Of a stretch of 64,000 nt of DNA, positions 10,477 to 22,540 are shown piece by piece (the first letter of the stretch is position 1; each line of letters begins with the position of its first letter). This DNA comes from Megamerina dolium (taxonomy: Eukaryota > Arthropoda > Insecta > Diptera > Megamerinidae), in assembly GCA_963854835.1 (NCBI GenBank), contig OY978525.1, positions 78,886,628-78,950,627 of the forward strand, given 5' to 3'. Both the position numbers and the translations under genes were made by a program. The notes under the pieces were generated by a model. The model ran no database searches. It saw only the letters and a list, made by a program, of their open reading frames with translations, and was not told where the DNA came from.

Positions 10477-13400
10477 CCAACAGTGGGTTGCCCCATCATT
10501 CACATTTCACAACTACAGCGTGTGCCAAACAGTTTGACTATTGATGGAAAATTGGACAATATGGAATTCATGTTAACTCTGGACACTGGTGCATCACATT
10601 CTATAATCAAGAGCGATTTGGTAAAGAGGTTTGAGCCTTTAATGGGAATAAAATTGCGTACAGCAACGGGTGAGGATGCACAAATTCTGGGCAAGATAAA
10701 GAAACGAGTATCTATTGGAAATTCCACGTGGGAACATGAATTCATTGTGGCCGACATCATCGATGACGTAATAATTGGTGTTGATTTTATGATTGACAAC
10801 GGATTTACGTTAGATTTAAATCAACGGATACTACGTTATGCAAATGTCGAATTACCATTGAACATCGGTTACAAGCGGAGTGGAAACATCAAACGAGTAC
10901 TGGCATGTCAACGCCAAGAGGTTCCAGCAAAATCAGAAGCGGTGATTTGGGCACAAATAAATGTGGATGATGGGACAGGCAAGTTGTGGTTAGTGGAAGC
11001 AGATAAAGAAATACAAAATAAAAACATCATACTTGGTAGGACGTTAGTAGAACCTAAAGAAAATGGAATAGTACCGGTGCGAATATTAAATCCAACTAAT
11101 ACATCTACAGTTGTGAAGAAAGGAATGGTGATTGGTCATTGCCAGGAAGTTACTGCCGTAGTAGACTGCGAAAAGGGTTCGTCGATAAAAAGTGGAAGAT
11201 CAGGAACTGTCAGAGCGGAAATAAAAGCACAGATGGAGGAATGGGCAGGTGTGCTTACAAAACAGCAAAAAGAAAAGGCTTTACAACTATTGGAGAAGTA
11301 AAGTTCAATCTTTTCTTCAAATGGAAAAACTGAAGGACGAACAACCATTGTGAAGCATCACATTGACACCGGTGATTCTAGACCAATTCGTCAAACACCA
11401 CGACGAGTTCCATTGGCCAAAAGAGACGAAGCCATTAAGCTGATTTCCGATATGCAGAAACAAGGTGTTATTGAACCATCAGCGAGTCCATGGAGTTCAC
11501 CAGTTGTGCTGGTAAAGAAGAAGGATGGAAGTACTCGATTCTGTGTGGATTACAGAAAGCTGAATGAGATTACGAAAAAAGACAGCTATCCACTGCCAAG
11601 AATTGATGACACTCTGGACACACTATCTGGTGCGAAGTGGTTCTCAACTCTTGATTTGCAAAGTGGCTACTGGCAAGTGGAACTTGGTAAGGAGGACAAA
11701 GAGAAAACAGCTTTCAGTATTGGCGATGGGCTATGGCAATTTACAGTTATGCCATTTGGCTTATGCAATGCGCCAGCTACTTTCGAAAGAAAAGCTGAAA
11801 GAAGTATTTGAGCACCAGTATTAGCGTATCCAGTAACTGGTCAAAAGTTTGTGTTGGACACAGATGCGAGTGGCTATGGAATAGGTGGTGTGCTCTCTCA
11901 GATCATAGATGGGCAAGAAAAAGTAATAGCATACTAGAGTAAAATCCTGTCGAAGCCAGAAAGAAACTACTGTGTCACTCGAAGAGAGTTGCTCGCAATA
12001 CTGGAATGTGTAAAGTATTTATTTTCATAAATACTTGTACGGTCAGTAATTTCATCTACGAACTGACCACGCTGCGCTAAGGTGGTTATTACAATTTAAA
12101 AACCCAGAAGGACAATTGGCGCGCTGGATTGAAAGGCTGCAGAGTTATCATTTTACCATCGAACATCGTAAAGGAGGACATCACGGCAACGCGGATGCTC
12201 TATCTCGTCGTCCTTGCAAAATGGAATGTAGACATTGTTCCCTAGTGGAAAGCAAGGAGAACATTGTCGACGTACGACTTACAAATATATTGCCGGAGAA
12301 GACATGGACCACCGAACGAGTGCAAGAAGATCAGCGGAACGACCCAGATCTCGTAAAGATTATGGAATACAAGGAGCAGGGCATACGTCCAGATTGGCAA
12401 GAAATGGCTAATGAGAGTCCAATAGCAAAGGCATACTGGGCGCAGTGGCAAAGCCTGCACTTACGAGACGGATGTTTATTCCTAACATGGGAAAGTGAAG
12501 ATGGAAAAATCACTTATGATCTTCTAGTGGTACCCAAGGCAAGAATAAATGAAGTGATAGCTGAGTATCACAATGCCTCCAGTGGAGGGCATTTGGGAAT
12601 CACCAAAACCGTCGAGAAAATAAAGAAACGATTTTATTGGGTTGGATGTCATGACCATGTCGCTGATTGGATTCGGAAGTGTAAGCAGTGTGCAATGGCC
12701 AAAGGTCCCACTAAGAAAAGTCGTGGTAAGATGCACCAATACACCGTGGGTGCTCCATTTGAGCGAATTGCTATGGACATAGCTGGGCCATTTCCAATAA
12801 GCAACGCAGGAAACAAGTATGTTCTGGTGGTTATAGATTACTTCAGTAAATGGCCTGAAGTATACCCCATTCCAAAGCAGGAAGCTAGTACAGTTGCGGA
12901 TGTATTCGTCAACCAATGGGTTACTCGTTTTGGTGTACCGATGGAGTTACACTCAGACCAAGGTCGAAATTTCGAATCAGTTGTATTCCAAGAGATATGC
13001 CGTATGCTGGGTATATACAAAACTCGTACAACACCTTTGCATCCACAATCTGATGGCATGGTAAAACGATTTAACCGTACCTTGGAGGAATATTTGAGAA
13101 AAGTCGTAGATAAATACCAAAGAGACTGGGATGTACATATACCAATGTTCCTCATGGCATATAGATGCGCACAACATGATACGACGGCTACTACACCGGC
13201 AATGGCAATTTTTGGAAACGAGTTAAGACTGCCAGCTGATTTAAAATTTGGAGTCGTAACACCAACGAGATCAACCGAAGGTAATTATACTAGCGAAAAG
13301 CGGGAACAGTTGGATGAAGTACATCAGTTCATCAGAGAGCGGTCGCAGATGATAAGCGATAAGATGAAGGCCAGGTATGACTTGAAAGCGAATTCAAAAG

Positions 13401-13609
13401 GGTTCTATGAAGGAGAGCTTGTAATGCTTCATAATCCACAACGAAAGAAAGGCCTGTCCCCTAAACTACAGACTCATTGGGAAGGACCATATGAAATTAT
13501 AGCAAAGATAAATGACGTAGTGTATCGTATTCAACGTGCCTGGAATAAAAGAGCAAAGTTTAAAGTAGTGCACTTGGAGCGACTTGCGCCATATCGAGGG
13601 GAAGTATAA
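10442..13609 (+). pseudogene. Family A pol, copy 1 (RT active site deleted)
   Basis: Order: protease (LTLDTGASHSIIKSDLV, DTG intact), linker, RT N-terminus (SPWSSPVVLVKKKDGSTRFC), RNase H, HHCC segment, integrase (MDIAGPFP; HSDQGRNFES; DGMVKRFNRTL) and a C-terminal tail ending APYRGEV. Lesions: TAA at 11299, a deletion near 11790-11815 that removes the YLDD block and the thumb, TAG near 11935, and a 4-bp insertion near 12017. The integrase Glu is changed to Lys near 13063. The segment 12116-13609 is a single open stretch. The protein would process Gag, copy the RNA and integrate the cDNA; this copy could not. Confidence 0.9.
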
Positions 13610-13634
13610 AAACTTGTTCGGGACGAACAAGGTT

Positions 13635-14084
13635 AAGAGGAGGGCAGTGTAACGAGTATCGATAGTTGGTTACTCATCACTATTGTGACTGACACTATTG
13701 GCAGCATCGACATGAATGTCAACAAAAAGATATAAGCGATAACCAGAACAAGCCAACGAGAAAGGAAGAGAAGAATCTCGATAAAGGAAGATTCTGGGGT
13801 GTTGCCAACAGAGTATAAATAGAGCCAGTGTTGAGAAGAGCAATCAATCGAATTCCGAACGTGTCTGCGCAAACATCTATACAGAGGCAAAAGTTGCTAG
13901 TACATTAAAGTGTTATTGTAAATAGTTGATTATAAACAGAGTTGATTGTAAATAGAGTTTATTAAATAAATTGTTGCTGTATATAGTTGTATAAAATAAG
14001 TGTTGCAGTTATTATTAACAGAATCCAGTGATCGAACAAGGTAATTCAAATAGAATTAAACGCTCACAGAATAAAAACGTAACA
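13635..14084 (+). repeat. Family A copy 1, polypurine tract and 3' LTR
   Basis: The purine-rich run AAGAGGAGGG lies just before the LTR (13648-14084), which has the same TG...CA ends and TATA box as the 5' LTR. ATAT follows at 14085-14088. Confidence 0.9.
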
Positions 14085-14088
14085 ATAT

Positions 14089-15572
14089 GGTAAGTAATCC
14101 GAAACCACTACAGTTTCAACTACACTTCCCATATTGCGGTATTTGATTTTGACTCCAGTTACGTCCTGACAGCTCCTTTCTGCATGAAGGAGCCTCGCTT
14201 AATGCCTCCTAAGCCACACAAGCCTTTGCATGCACCCATGGTTCTTATATTTGTCTGCAGTTTAGCATGCCTACTGCATAATAGGGCAGTGGCCGATTTG
14301 CTATGATGCAAGTTAATTTGCGAGACAGCAAATTGGTCATAGACAGCAATTGCTTATTTTTCGCCTTTACTTCATCCGAATCAAGAGGCGTAACGATTAT
14401 GCGCCCAAGGCCTAAGTGAAGACGCATTCCAAGCCGAGACCGCATAACTTTTAACGACTCCGGGTCCACAACAACTAAAAAAGCGTTCCCACATCTAGGG
14501 TTCGCTCCCGCCTTGGCATATTGATACGTTCTCCAGTAGGTCGTATCAAGCTCGCATGACAGCCACTTCCTTCCTCCATCCTCATCCTCTCAAAAGTAGG
14601 ATCACAGACCTGGCTGTCAAAAAAGTCAATCTGTGCTTGAGACAGATGCTACGCTTGACGCCGTAGCAGCCATGGCCTTACTAGTCTTGGTGACCACTTT
14701 TTCGAGTTTACCCGCGGGAGTTTACCTGCTTCTTGACCCTCTGGAGTATTCACTAATGGCAGCCAGGCCCATAGTTGCATTTCCCAAAAAACCAGAACCA
14801 GCATCTGAGAATTCCAGCTTGTTGGGTTTCCTCCTTTTTGCCTTGCTCTTTTGTGTGCGATCGGTAGTCGTCGCATCAGCTGACATATTGACCAGACCAG
14901 ACGGATCGTCATACGACCTGTTCCTTTTGTCAGTTTCTTCAACTGGAGTAGAAGAGCACAGAACCATAGAACCCGACTACGTCCACCGTGGCATTGGCTT
15001 GAGGTGTCGCACTGGCGTCAGCAGGAGCTAACACCATTGCAACATCATATTCCCCAGACACAATCCGCAGCCTTGACAGCTTCGTTATGTTTCTGCCTGA
15101 TTCTTTTCAGCTGCCTTTTGGAAAAGTCTACTCCAGCAGCGGGTGTTGACGTAAGATCCATTGGCACCATAGCACTTTCGCATGAAATAACCACAGCGGC
15201 AGCATGAACACTTTTTAAGAAATGCAATTTCGAAAATGTTAAATTCGCATTTATATACGATTGTAATCATATGCATCTTTTTTGTAAAACATCGTTTCTA
15301 GCGAAAACAATAAAAATGCATGTTCTGAAATTTATATTATTTATGGTAAAATTATATGTGTATGGGTGATAATTACATCAAAATTGAAGAGATAACTACA
15401 TCCATGCAGGAAATTAGCAAAAGGTGTGCTAAAATTTTGGAAATGGCCATTGTATACATAAACTACCAAGTTGTGGTTTGGGAGTACATCCACTTGGAGA
15501 TATTAACTAAATTTTTAACTTTTATTTGAAAATAATGAAATAACTAAAAAAATTATACCGAATCAAAATATA
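14089..15572 (-). pseudogene. LOA-type LINE ORF1-like remnant
   Basis: Minus-strand open pieces at 15045-15227, 14722-14967 and 14245-14469 (right to left) encode FSKRQLKRIRQKHNEA, a lysine-rich linker, and MDPESLKVMRSRLGMRLHLG. The last resembles the C-terminal part of LOA/Bilbo-like LINE ORF1 proteins as I remember them. It is broken by frameshifts. The LINE on the plus strand further right is in the opposite orientation, so the two are separate insertions or a rearranged copy. From 15230 to 15572 I see only AT-rich non-coding sequence. Confidence 0.4.
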
Positions 15573-17223
15573 CAGTGGCTCCCAGCTTATTTCGTACAGT
15601 GACAGTTTAAAAATTGCTGCAGTCGTAATTCCTAATATAGCAAAAATTTGAACAAAATATAAATGCCATTTTTGAAAGGAAGGTTTGTTTTTTATTTTCC
15701 AAAATTTACTTTTTCAAAATTTTAGTTTTTGACACTATAAAAAAATAAAATAAGAAAAAAATAGGAAAATTCATGTCACAGCTTATTTCGTACAGTCTCT
15801 TTAAGTTCAAACTAAAAACAAAGTAAGTTGATTTTAATATTTAGTATGACATCCCTTAGCGTTAATGACAGCCTGGAGTCTACTTGGCATTGAATCCACC
15901 AATTTTTGAGTGATGTCTGGTGTGATTTTTTTCCATTCCTCCATCAGTATCTTCTTTAGGTCTTGCTTATTAGAAATCTTGTGTGTTCTTATTTTATTGT
16001 CCAAAATAGACTAAAGATTTTCAATCACATTCATGTCAGGTGACTGTGGTGGTGGAGACATCAAATGTGAGCAGTTCAAATAAGCCAAGATTGCACAATC
16101 CCAGATTTATGTTTTGGGTCATTATCTTGGTAATACCGAAATTCTTCCCGCAAACCCAGTTTGTCTGCACTTTGAAGTAAATTGTTTTTCAGAATCTCGA
16201 GGTACTTCATTTTGTCCATTGTTCCCTCAATAAAAACCAATTCACCTACTCCGGCTGCTGACATACAGGCCCAAACCATCACGCTACCGCCACCATGCTT
16301 CACTGTGGGCTTAAGGTTCTCCTTGTTTAGCTCGGTATTAGCTTTACGCCAAACATATGACATTCCGTCCGAGCCAAAAATATTAAACTTAGACTCATCC
16401 GCGAAAATAACGGTATTCCAGAACGCAGGAGTATTAATAATATGCTCTTTGGCGAAGTCAAGTCGGCGTTGTATATTCATTTTCGAAATGAATGGTTTCT
16501 TTCGGGCTACTCGACCGTTCAAGTCATGATTGCGCAGCACACGTCGGACAGTTTCAGCACTGGATGATTTTCCTATTTCACGCTGAACCTCTGCAGCCAA
16601 CTTCGGAGCGGATAACTTTGGATTTTTCTTAATTTTTCGTACAATATAACGCTCGTCTGATGCGTTGAAAATCTTATTAGGTGCTTCTCTGCCCTTGTTC
16701 TCCAACCGATTTTCGCGAACGAAGCGTTGAATGATGTATTGGACAGTTGAGGCACTTAAATTTGTCATTTCAGCAATTTTTCGCACACTCTGACCTTTCC
16801 TAAAATGGTTAATTACCAGTTTACGCTGTTCCATCGTTGTACGACGACCCATAACGCTAAATGTTTAATTTACAGCACTTTAACTATTTAAAATAAGAAT
16901 AATAAAAATTGTTATAATAGTTAAAAAGGTCCAAAAACTCATACAATTCAAAAAAACTTTGTAACTGCGCGGCAGAATGAAACTTACTTACATTGAAGTT
17001 TGTGTACGAAATAAGATGTGAGCTGAAAATCAGCTGATCAATAGTTTTTCTCTCTTGCATGACAAAAAGAACAATTTTTGGGGTTCCCCGTTTTCTTATT
17101 AGGTTTACTAAACACATACACAGACATCTACATTCAAAACTTATCGATAAGTTTTTTAGTTTCGATGTTACAGCCATGTACATAAAAATATATACACTGT
17201 ACGAAATAAGCTGTGAGCCACTG
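15573..17223 (-). mobile_element. Tc1-like (Bari-like) DNA transposon
   Basis: The ends are inverted: left CAGTGGCTCCCAGCTTATTT, right (reverse strand) CAGTGGCTCACAGCTTATTT. Each is flanked by TA (15571-15572 and 17224-17225), as expected for Tc1/mariner. The motif AGCTTATTTCGTACAGT recurs internally on the left (about 15780). A degraded form recurs on the right (about 17006, reverse), giving subterminal direct repeats as in Bari or S-type elements. It encodes one minus-strand transposase with disabling changes. Length is about 1.65 kb, normal for the group. Confidence 0.9.
15841..16852 (-). pseudogene. Tc1-like transposase, near-intact
   Basis: The open part (16076-16852, 258 codons) has a bipartite helix-turn-helix region (residues about 1-110; MTNLSASTVQYIIQRF and EIGKSSSAETVRRVLRNHDL). 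It also has the first catalytic Asp in VIFADESKFNIFG and the second in YYQDNDPKHKS. A frameshift near 16085 and a TAG at about 16012, in place of the Trp codon after the conserved PDMNVIENL block, separate the third catalytic Glu (in that block) from the rest. The tail ends near VINAKGCHTKY. The enzyme would cut and paste the element at TA sites; two lesions inactivate this copy. Confidence 0.9.
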
Positions 17224-17225
17224 TA

Positions 17226-20200
17226 TGTAGGAATAGTCATGCACGTTATTATTTCCGATAAAAAACGTTTTTTACTTGTCTGTTTTCGTTTTAGCCGAAA
17301 CTCCTATGAGACGTCTACCGCTTCGCTTTGCAACCGTGCAGTATGAGGAGTGCGACGCGGCTCCTGGCATGGGGCTAATGATAAATTTTGCAATAAAGAA
17401 GCCATTCGTGCGGGAGCTGAGCCCGCGCCAGTAACCACTAAATGTGTGTCAACTCAATATTCACCACAGCAAAGCAGCATCAGCAATGATATTGCGAAGC
17501 TTCGATGAGGATGAACTTGACATTGCACTGATGCAGGAGCCCTGGATCCTTCATGGAAAGATCAAAGGCCTATTTGCACAAAAACCACTTTGTTTTATCC
17601 ACAAACAGAGGGGAAGTTGAAGGCATGCATTTTAATTAGACATGGGATACGTGCGATTCAATGTCTAACTTGTGCTCACCGGATCTCACAGTAGTGAGAA
17701 TAGGTGACGGTGCGGGTTCATTTATGATCGCATTAATATACCTTCCATACGATTCTCTACAGGGACCACCTTCAAGAGAGGTGGAATCTCTAATAAGATT
17801 CTGTGATGGAAAGAGAGTTGGTCTGACCTTAGGCTGCGATGCCAATGCGCACAGTTCTGTGTGGGGCAGCAGCAATGAAAACTATAGAGGAGAGTGTCTA
17901 CTCGAATTTATAGAAAGATTTGGTCTACAAGTTGCAATAGGGGAACAGAACCGACCTTTGTCAACGCACGTCGTTGCAAGGTCATTGATGTTACCCTGAC
18001 GAATGTCAAAATGTTGGATAGGATTTTGGATTGGAGGGTTGTGGATAGACTAACCATGTCGGACCACAGGACCATTCAGTTTGGGGTTATGTCCGATAAA
18101 AGACTGTACAAGGTACTGTGAAGGGCTATCAGCTCAGCCATGATCAAAGCATTTGAAGCTTCATGTCCTCTTACAGTAGTGGAACTGGAAATGGAAGGAG
18201 ATCCCACTCCATGGTGGAATGGGGAACTGGAGTCCATGAAAGAGGAGACAAGGAAGGCTTTTAATCTTCACATGAGAGGGGACCCCAACGCGTGGGACGA
18301 CTACAAGTCAAAGAAAAGGGAGCTGATGAAGATTCTACGCAACCGTAAAAGGAAAACGTGCTTAAATTTTCAAGATATGACCGATGTATGTAGATTAAAG
18401 AGGATCATATCAAAGGCCCCGTGTCAAAGTTGGAATTAATTCGCAAAAAGAATGGATCCTTTACAGAGATAATCGGAGAGTCACTGAAATTCCTGACGGA
18501 GGTGCATTTTCCAGAAAGCCTTGGATCGGAAGATCCATGGGAAGACACCCGCAATGGTGCAAACAGGAATGAAAGATTGGAAGCTGAAAAGATAGTCACC
18601 AGAGATGGAGTGATAAACGCCATTAAGCGGGTGTTTCTCTCCATTCAAAACAGCGGGTACAGACGGGATATTTCCAGCCCTACTTCATTGGGGTGCAGAA
18701 GTTCTGGTAGACGGGCTTCTGGGATTATTTACTACTTGGCCGGCTACAGGATATATCCCGACTCAATGGAGAGAGACTAAGGTTGTCTTTCTCCCAATGC
18801 CGGGAAAAAGGGACTACTCAGAAGCTAAATCTTTCCGGCCGGTTAGTTTGACCTCCTTTCTGCTTTAATGCATGGAGGGAGCACTGGCGGACTACATGGA
18901 AAGGACAACGCTTCTGACAAAACCACCAGGTGTCAGCACGTATACAGAGCTGGCAAATCCAGGAAGGGATTTGCCAAGGAAAAGGGCAATAAACTTTTAA
19001 AATGGGAGTTACAAACTCAGAGGTAGGGTAATCAAAGGTGTCCAAAGGGGGCGTATTATCGCTTATCTTTTGAACATCACGGTCGATTCCCTACTGCAGC
19101 TTCTGGACTCAAAAGGCATACACACCGTAGGGTATGCAGATGACATAGCGGTAACGGTGAGCGGTAAGTTCCTGGACACTATTTATGATACCATGCACTC
19201 AAAATGGTTGAAGGATGGTGCACGGAACAAGGTCTCTCTGTAAATGCTAGTAAATCGGAAACAGTACTCTTTACTAAAAGGAGGACTGGGCTAACAATAG
19301 ACCCTCTTAGGCATTTTTGATCGAACATCAAAGTCTCCAAGGAAGTAAAGTATCTAGGTGTTATCCTGGATAACAAGCTGACTTGGAATATTCACGTCGA
19401 TGACAAGATCCAGAAGGGCAACCGGGTATTGCATCAGTGTAAGAGAGTGTTAGGTCTCATGTGGGGAATTACTCCCAGAGCAGCGCACTGGATCTACACA
19501 ACGATGGTAAGGCCCTTAATAGTGTCTGCTGCTGTGGTCTGGTGGCCTAATGAAACCCAAAAGAACGCGAAAAGCAAGTTAGATAGGGTGCAAAGAATGG
19601 ATTATATTGGGATTACCGGAGCTATCCGGACGACTCCGGTAGAAGTATTGCAAGTCTTTCTGGGGCTGTTGCCGCTGGATTTGCATACTATGAAGTCGGC
19701 GGCATTACCGGCATGACGTCTGAAGACAACCAATAATTGGTATGGATTCGGCACGGAGATAGGGCACTTTTACTGCTATTTAGCACTGTGAAGGAGGCTC
19801 GAATGCCAATGGAAGGAATGATATTGCTAAAGGTGACTGCAAAGTCACGTAAAACACTTATTGGAGACGGCCTCACATATGATGTATGTGGGGAAAATGA
19901 CATCAGTATTTTCACTGATGGCTCATTAATGGATGGCATTGAGAGTGCTGAAATCTTCTCTAAAGAGTGGGGAGTGGCACGCACTCTGAATCTAAGAATA
20001 CATATCTTCTTTGGACTTTGAAGCCAAAGGTCAAAGGGTGGATAAAGAAACTCCATTTCAGGAGAGGGGAGAACTTATCCACTTGTAGACGGGCAAAGGC
20101 TTCGTTGAGGCTATCGAAGGGCAGTGAATCGGGGAGGGATCTCAGTCTAAGACGGTTAACTCTAAGCTAATAGACAGCATAAATAACTGGGCATGGCAAT

Positions 20201-20480
20201 TTCAGGTACCACCTAAGCAAAATGGGACTTGTCGAAGGGGAGGATGCTGATATTATTCATGGAAGAGGCAGAATTAGCGGCGTAGATGGTGTCCTGCATT
20301 GGCAAGCAGGATGATGTCCACACTGGGTCGCCAATTTATTTATGAACTCGAAATGTGGAACATACCCCACAAATATATGCTTGAAATAACGCATGATATT
20401 ATTATGAGGAAGGAAGTGGAAGAATTCTGCAAACTAAAATTAACATACGATTTGAGGGACAAAAAGGGACCCAGATAAAT
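17226..20480 (+). pseudogene. LOA-like LINE ORF2 (endonuclease, RT, RNase H), degenerate
   Basis: Fragments in all three frames add up to a plus-strand LINE. The endonuclease starts near 17445 (NIHHSKAASAM, then DIALMQEPWILHGKIKGL). It continues with LGCDANAHSSVWGSSN (17830) and ends near a SDHR motif (18060). RT remnants include the catalytic VGYADDIAV at about 19130-19155. The post-RT region (QRVLGLMWGITPRAAHW, 19429-19716) follows, and an RNase H start, FTDGSLMDG, lies at about 19911. An RNase H after RT together with the MQEPW endonuclease motif points to the LOA/I group. Many stops and frameshifts are present; it is long dead. Confidence 0.75.
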
Positions 20481-20694
20481 GGTCTGATTCGGCTAATCCT
20501 TAGAATATATATATTGCCGACCAAATCAAAAATGCCTGCGTTAACTAGCTCGTTTTGAGATATATTTTCTGCAATACAATGCTTGTGTAAAAAATTACAA
20601 TTTAACTCTGAGCTTCTTAACTCTGAATTTATAAATTTAAACTTTGATATTCTGCAAGTGGGCCTTAGAATAAGATATAGCCTTAGCTTTATTA

Positions 20695-21657
20695 GTGCCT
20701 GTTTACATTAGATTTCCCATGAACGGTATATCCATGAACGCTGTGTTCACATTAGTGTAATTGCGCCGATTTTATTTCAACTAGAATGCTACAGTGGAAT
20801 TGGAATTTTGGAATAAAGTAGGGCTGTGCAATTAATCGTTTGTTCAGAAATAATGATTAATCAAAGTATTCGATTAATCAAATATGAAATTAATCGAATT
20901 ATCATGATCAATAATCAAAATTCTGATTAATCGAATAATTTCAGACGGCAGCCTAATTCCGGATTACCAAGTTAATTCGAATTAACTCGGGCATTAACTG
21001 CAGCTAATCCGCATAAACTCTATGAGTTAATTCTCAAAATAAAAGAGGATTAGGTCAATTTGCGCTGACAACACCGCTGAAAATTGTCTATTGTGAATTT
21101 TTCTCGATCCATTTTACAAAAAATTAGATATGTTCGCTTATAAAAAACTTTCAACAATTGTTAACAGTTTTCAACATGAAAAGCGTTGGCGAACAAAGAA
21201 ATCCAGCTGTCAATTAAGAACTGTGAATGTCAATTTACAAGTTTCTAATAGTTTTCAGTTCATGTACTTCTTGTAGATTTTTTCATATCGAGAGTGACAG
21301 ATGACAGAAATTGATAGTGATAGTAATGTAAGTGAGCAGACCTAATAAAACAGCAATCAGTCGTTTAGTTAATCCGCAATACTGCCGTCTGTCAAGTTAT
21401 TATTTTATTCGGATTAAGTGTGCCGGTAATGCGGAATTAGGCTGCCGTCTGTCTAGGCTATAATATATATAACGCTTCTTATTGATGTTATCGCTTCAAC
21501 GTCTAAAAATTTGTGTCATAATCGAAACACTTTGGACATTTTAATTTTGGATTGGATTTTCGGCGCAAAACTTCCATCACTTTTTTACTGCCTACTTTTC
21601 TACCTATCTCGCTCGCACAGTTGCGTCTGGACAGGCCAATGTGAATAAGCACTTACA
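20695..21657. mobile_element. MITE X, copy 1 (interrupted)
   Basis: Both ends carry TGCYTGTTTACATTRG-like inverted repeats (left near 20697, right near 21640-21655 in reverse). A second copy lies at 27127-27790. The body contains runs of ATTAATCGAATAAT-type sequence and is interrupted by MITE Y at 20942-21459. It is non-coding. Confidence 0.75.
20942..21459. mobile_element. MITE Y, copy 1, nested in MITE X
   Basis: The right end reads GGCTGCCGTCTGTCTAGGCT; the left begins CAGACGGCAGCCTAATTCCG, having lost the outer 8 or so bases seen at 39831. It is about 518 bp, non-coding, and contains TTAATTCGAATTAA palindromes near both termini. Compared with MITE X copy 2, the insertion also replaced roughly 100 bp of its host. 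Confidence 0.8.
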
Positions 21658-22200
21658 CCATGTTGCCTACCAACTGCCATTATGATTGCCATTGATTGTT
21701 TTATCAGTGGCATTATTTATCTTGATAAAAACATTTGAAAGATAGAAACAAGTATGTTCGCCGAATTGAAGCACATAAAAAAACAAAATTACCGCAGAAA
21801 GTTGATGAAAAAAGGCGAAAAAGGAAACAAACAAAAACTTTTATGTTAGATAATTTACTTATTCTTGTTTTTAATTATCTGACATAAAACCCAAGTACTC
21901 AAAATGTGCACCGACCATAACCTTGCGAAATTGGTTTGTCAAATTAACAAAGTCACAATTCATGAAGGCAATATATATCAATATAATTGCACTTATAATG
22001 ATTGCTTTCTATAAGCTATATGCTCCCTCCATTGGCAATCTATTCGCTCATAACATTATATATCAAGATAAAAACTTTTGCCTGTGGAGATGCCCTGTAA
22101 TGGTAACATAATGGGTGAAATATTGCTTCAATTGAATTATTTTTCGAAGACAATGATACGAAGTTTTACATGAAAGCGGCCTTTTTGCAACGGCGGTCAA
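21658..22200. other. Intergenic, upstream of the plus-strand host gene
   Basis: AT-rich sequence without a credible gene. It contains a strong hairpin at about 21838-21889 (TTTTATGTTAGATAATT paired with AATTATCTGACATAAAA, one mismatch, loop of about 17 nt). Confidence 0.5.
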
Positions 22201-22207
22201 TATAAAA
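22199..22207 (+). promoter_or_regulatory. Candidate TATA box of the host gene at 22541
   Basis: AATATAAAAAG lies in otherwise GC-richer promoter-like sequence, and the following 150 bp are purine/A-rich like a 5' leader. A start near 22230 would give a leader of about 310 nt. No initiator was confirmed. Confidence 0.4.
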
Positions 22208-22540
22208 AGACAAAACAATGACAAAAACGAGCGCAGCAAAACAAAAAGGTTAAATCAAACGACGAAACTCAAACACGAAAGTAAAACAAAAGGAAAGAGA
22301 AAAGGAAATTGTGAAAATCGTCGAAAAGTTTTCATTATTATCGTTTTACTGTTTTTGTTTATTCTCCGACGACGAAGATACGTTATGTACTATGGCTATG
22401 CACCGTTTGCCGGACCAAAAATACTCAGAAGCCGAGTATCTCTTCCAGGTAATATGGCTCAATGTTGGACCACTCTATTAAGCTCAAAAAATCTCGGCAT
22501 TAACTTAATTTTTTTACTTTTATGCACAAAGACAATCGAA

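Larger units (their letters stand above)
8565..14084 (+). mobile_element. Family A LTR retrotransposon, copy 1 (near-full-length, defective)
   Basis: LTRs at 8565-9001 and 13648-14084 flank gag and pol, with ATAT on both sides (8561-8564 and 14085-14088). The LTRs differ at only one position that I can find (A/G at about 8826 versus 13909). The interior carries a gag frameshift, nonsense codons, a deletion across the RT active site and a changed integrase catalytic residue. Insertion therefore looks recent although the body is dead. There is no env: the integrase stop lies about 40 bp from the 3' LTR. Confidence 0.95.

Noticed and set aside
17059..17346. A plus-strand gene spanning the right end of the Tc1-like element
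   Set aside because: The frame crosses the transposon terminus and TA junction and has no recognisable content.
22355..22540. An N-terminal extension of the host gene starting at 22355
   Set aside because: The extension is open but looks untranslated: it contains a good splice donor and a T-rich tract. The downstream ATG begins the typical hydrophilic protein.
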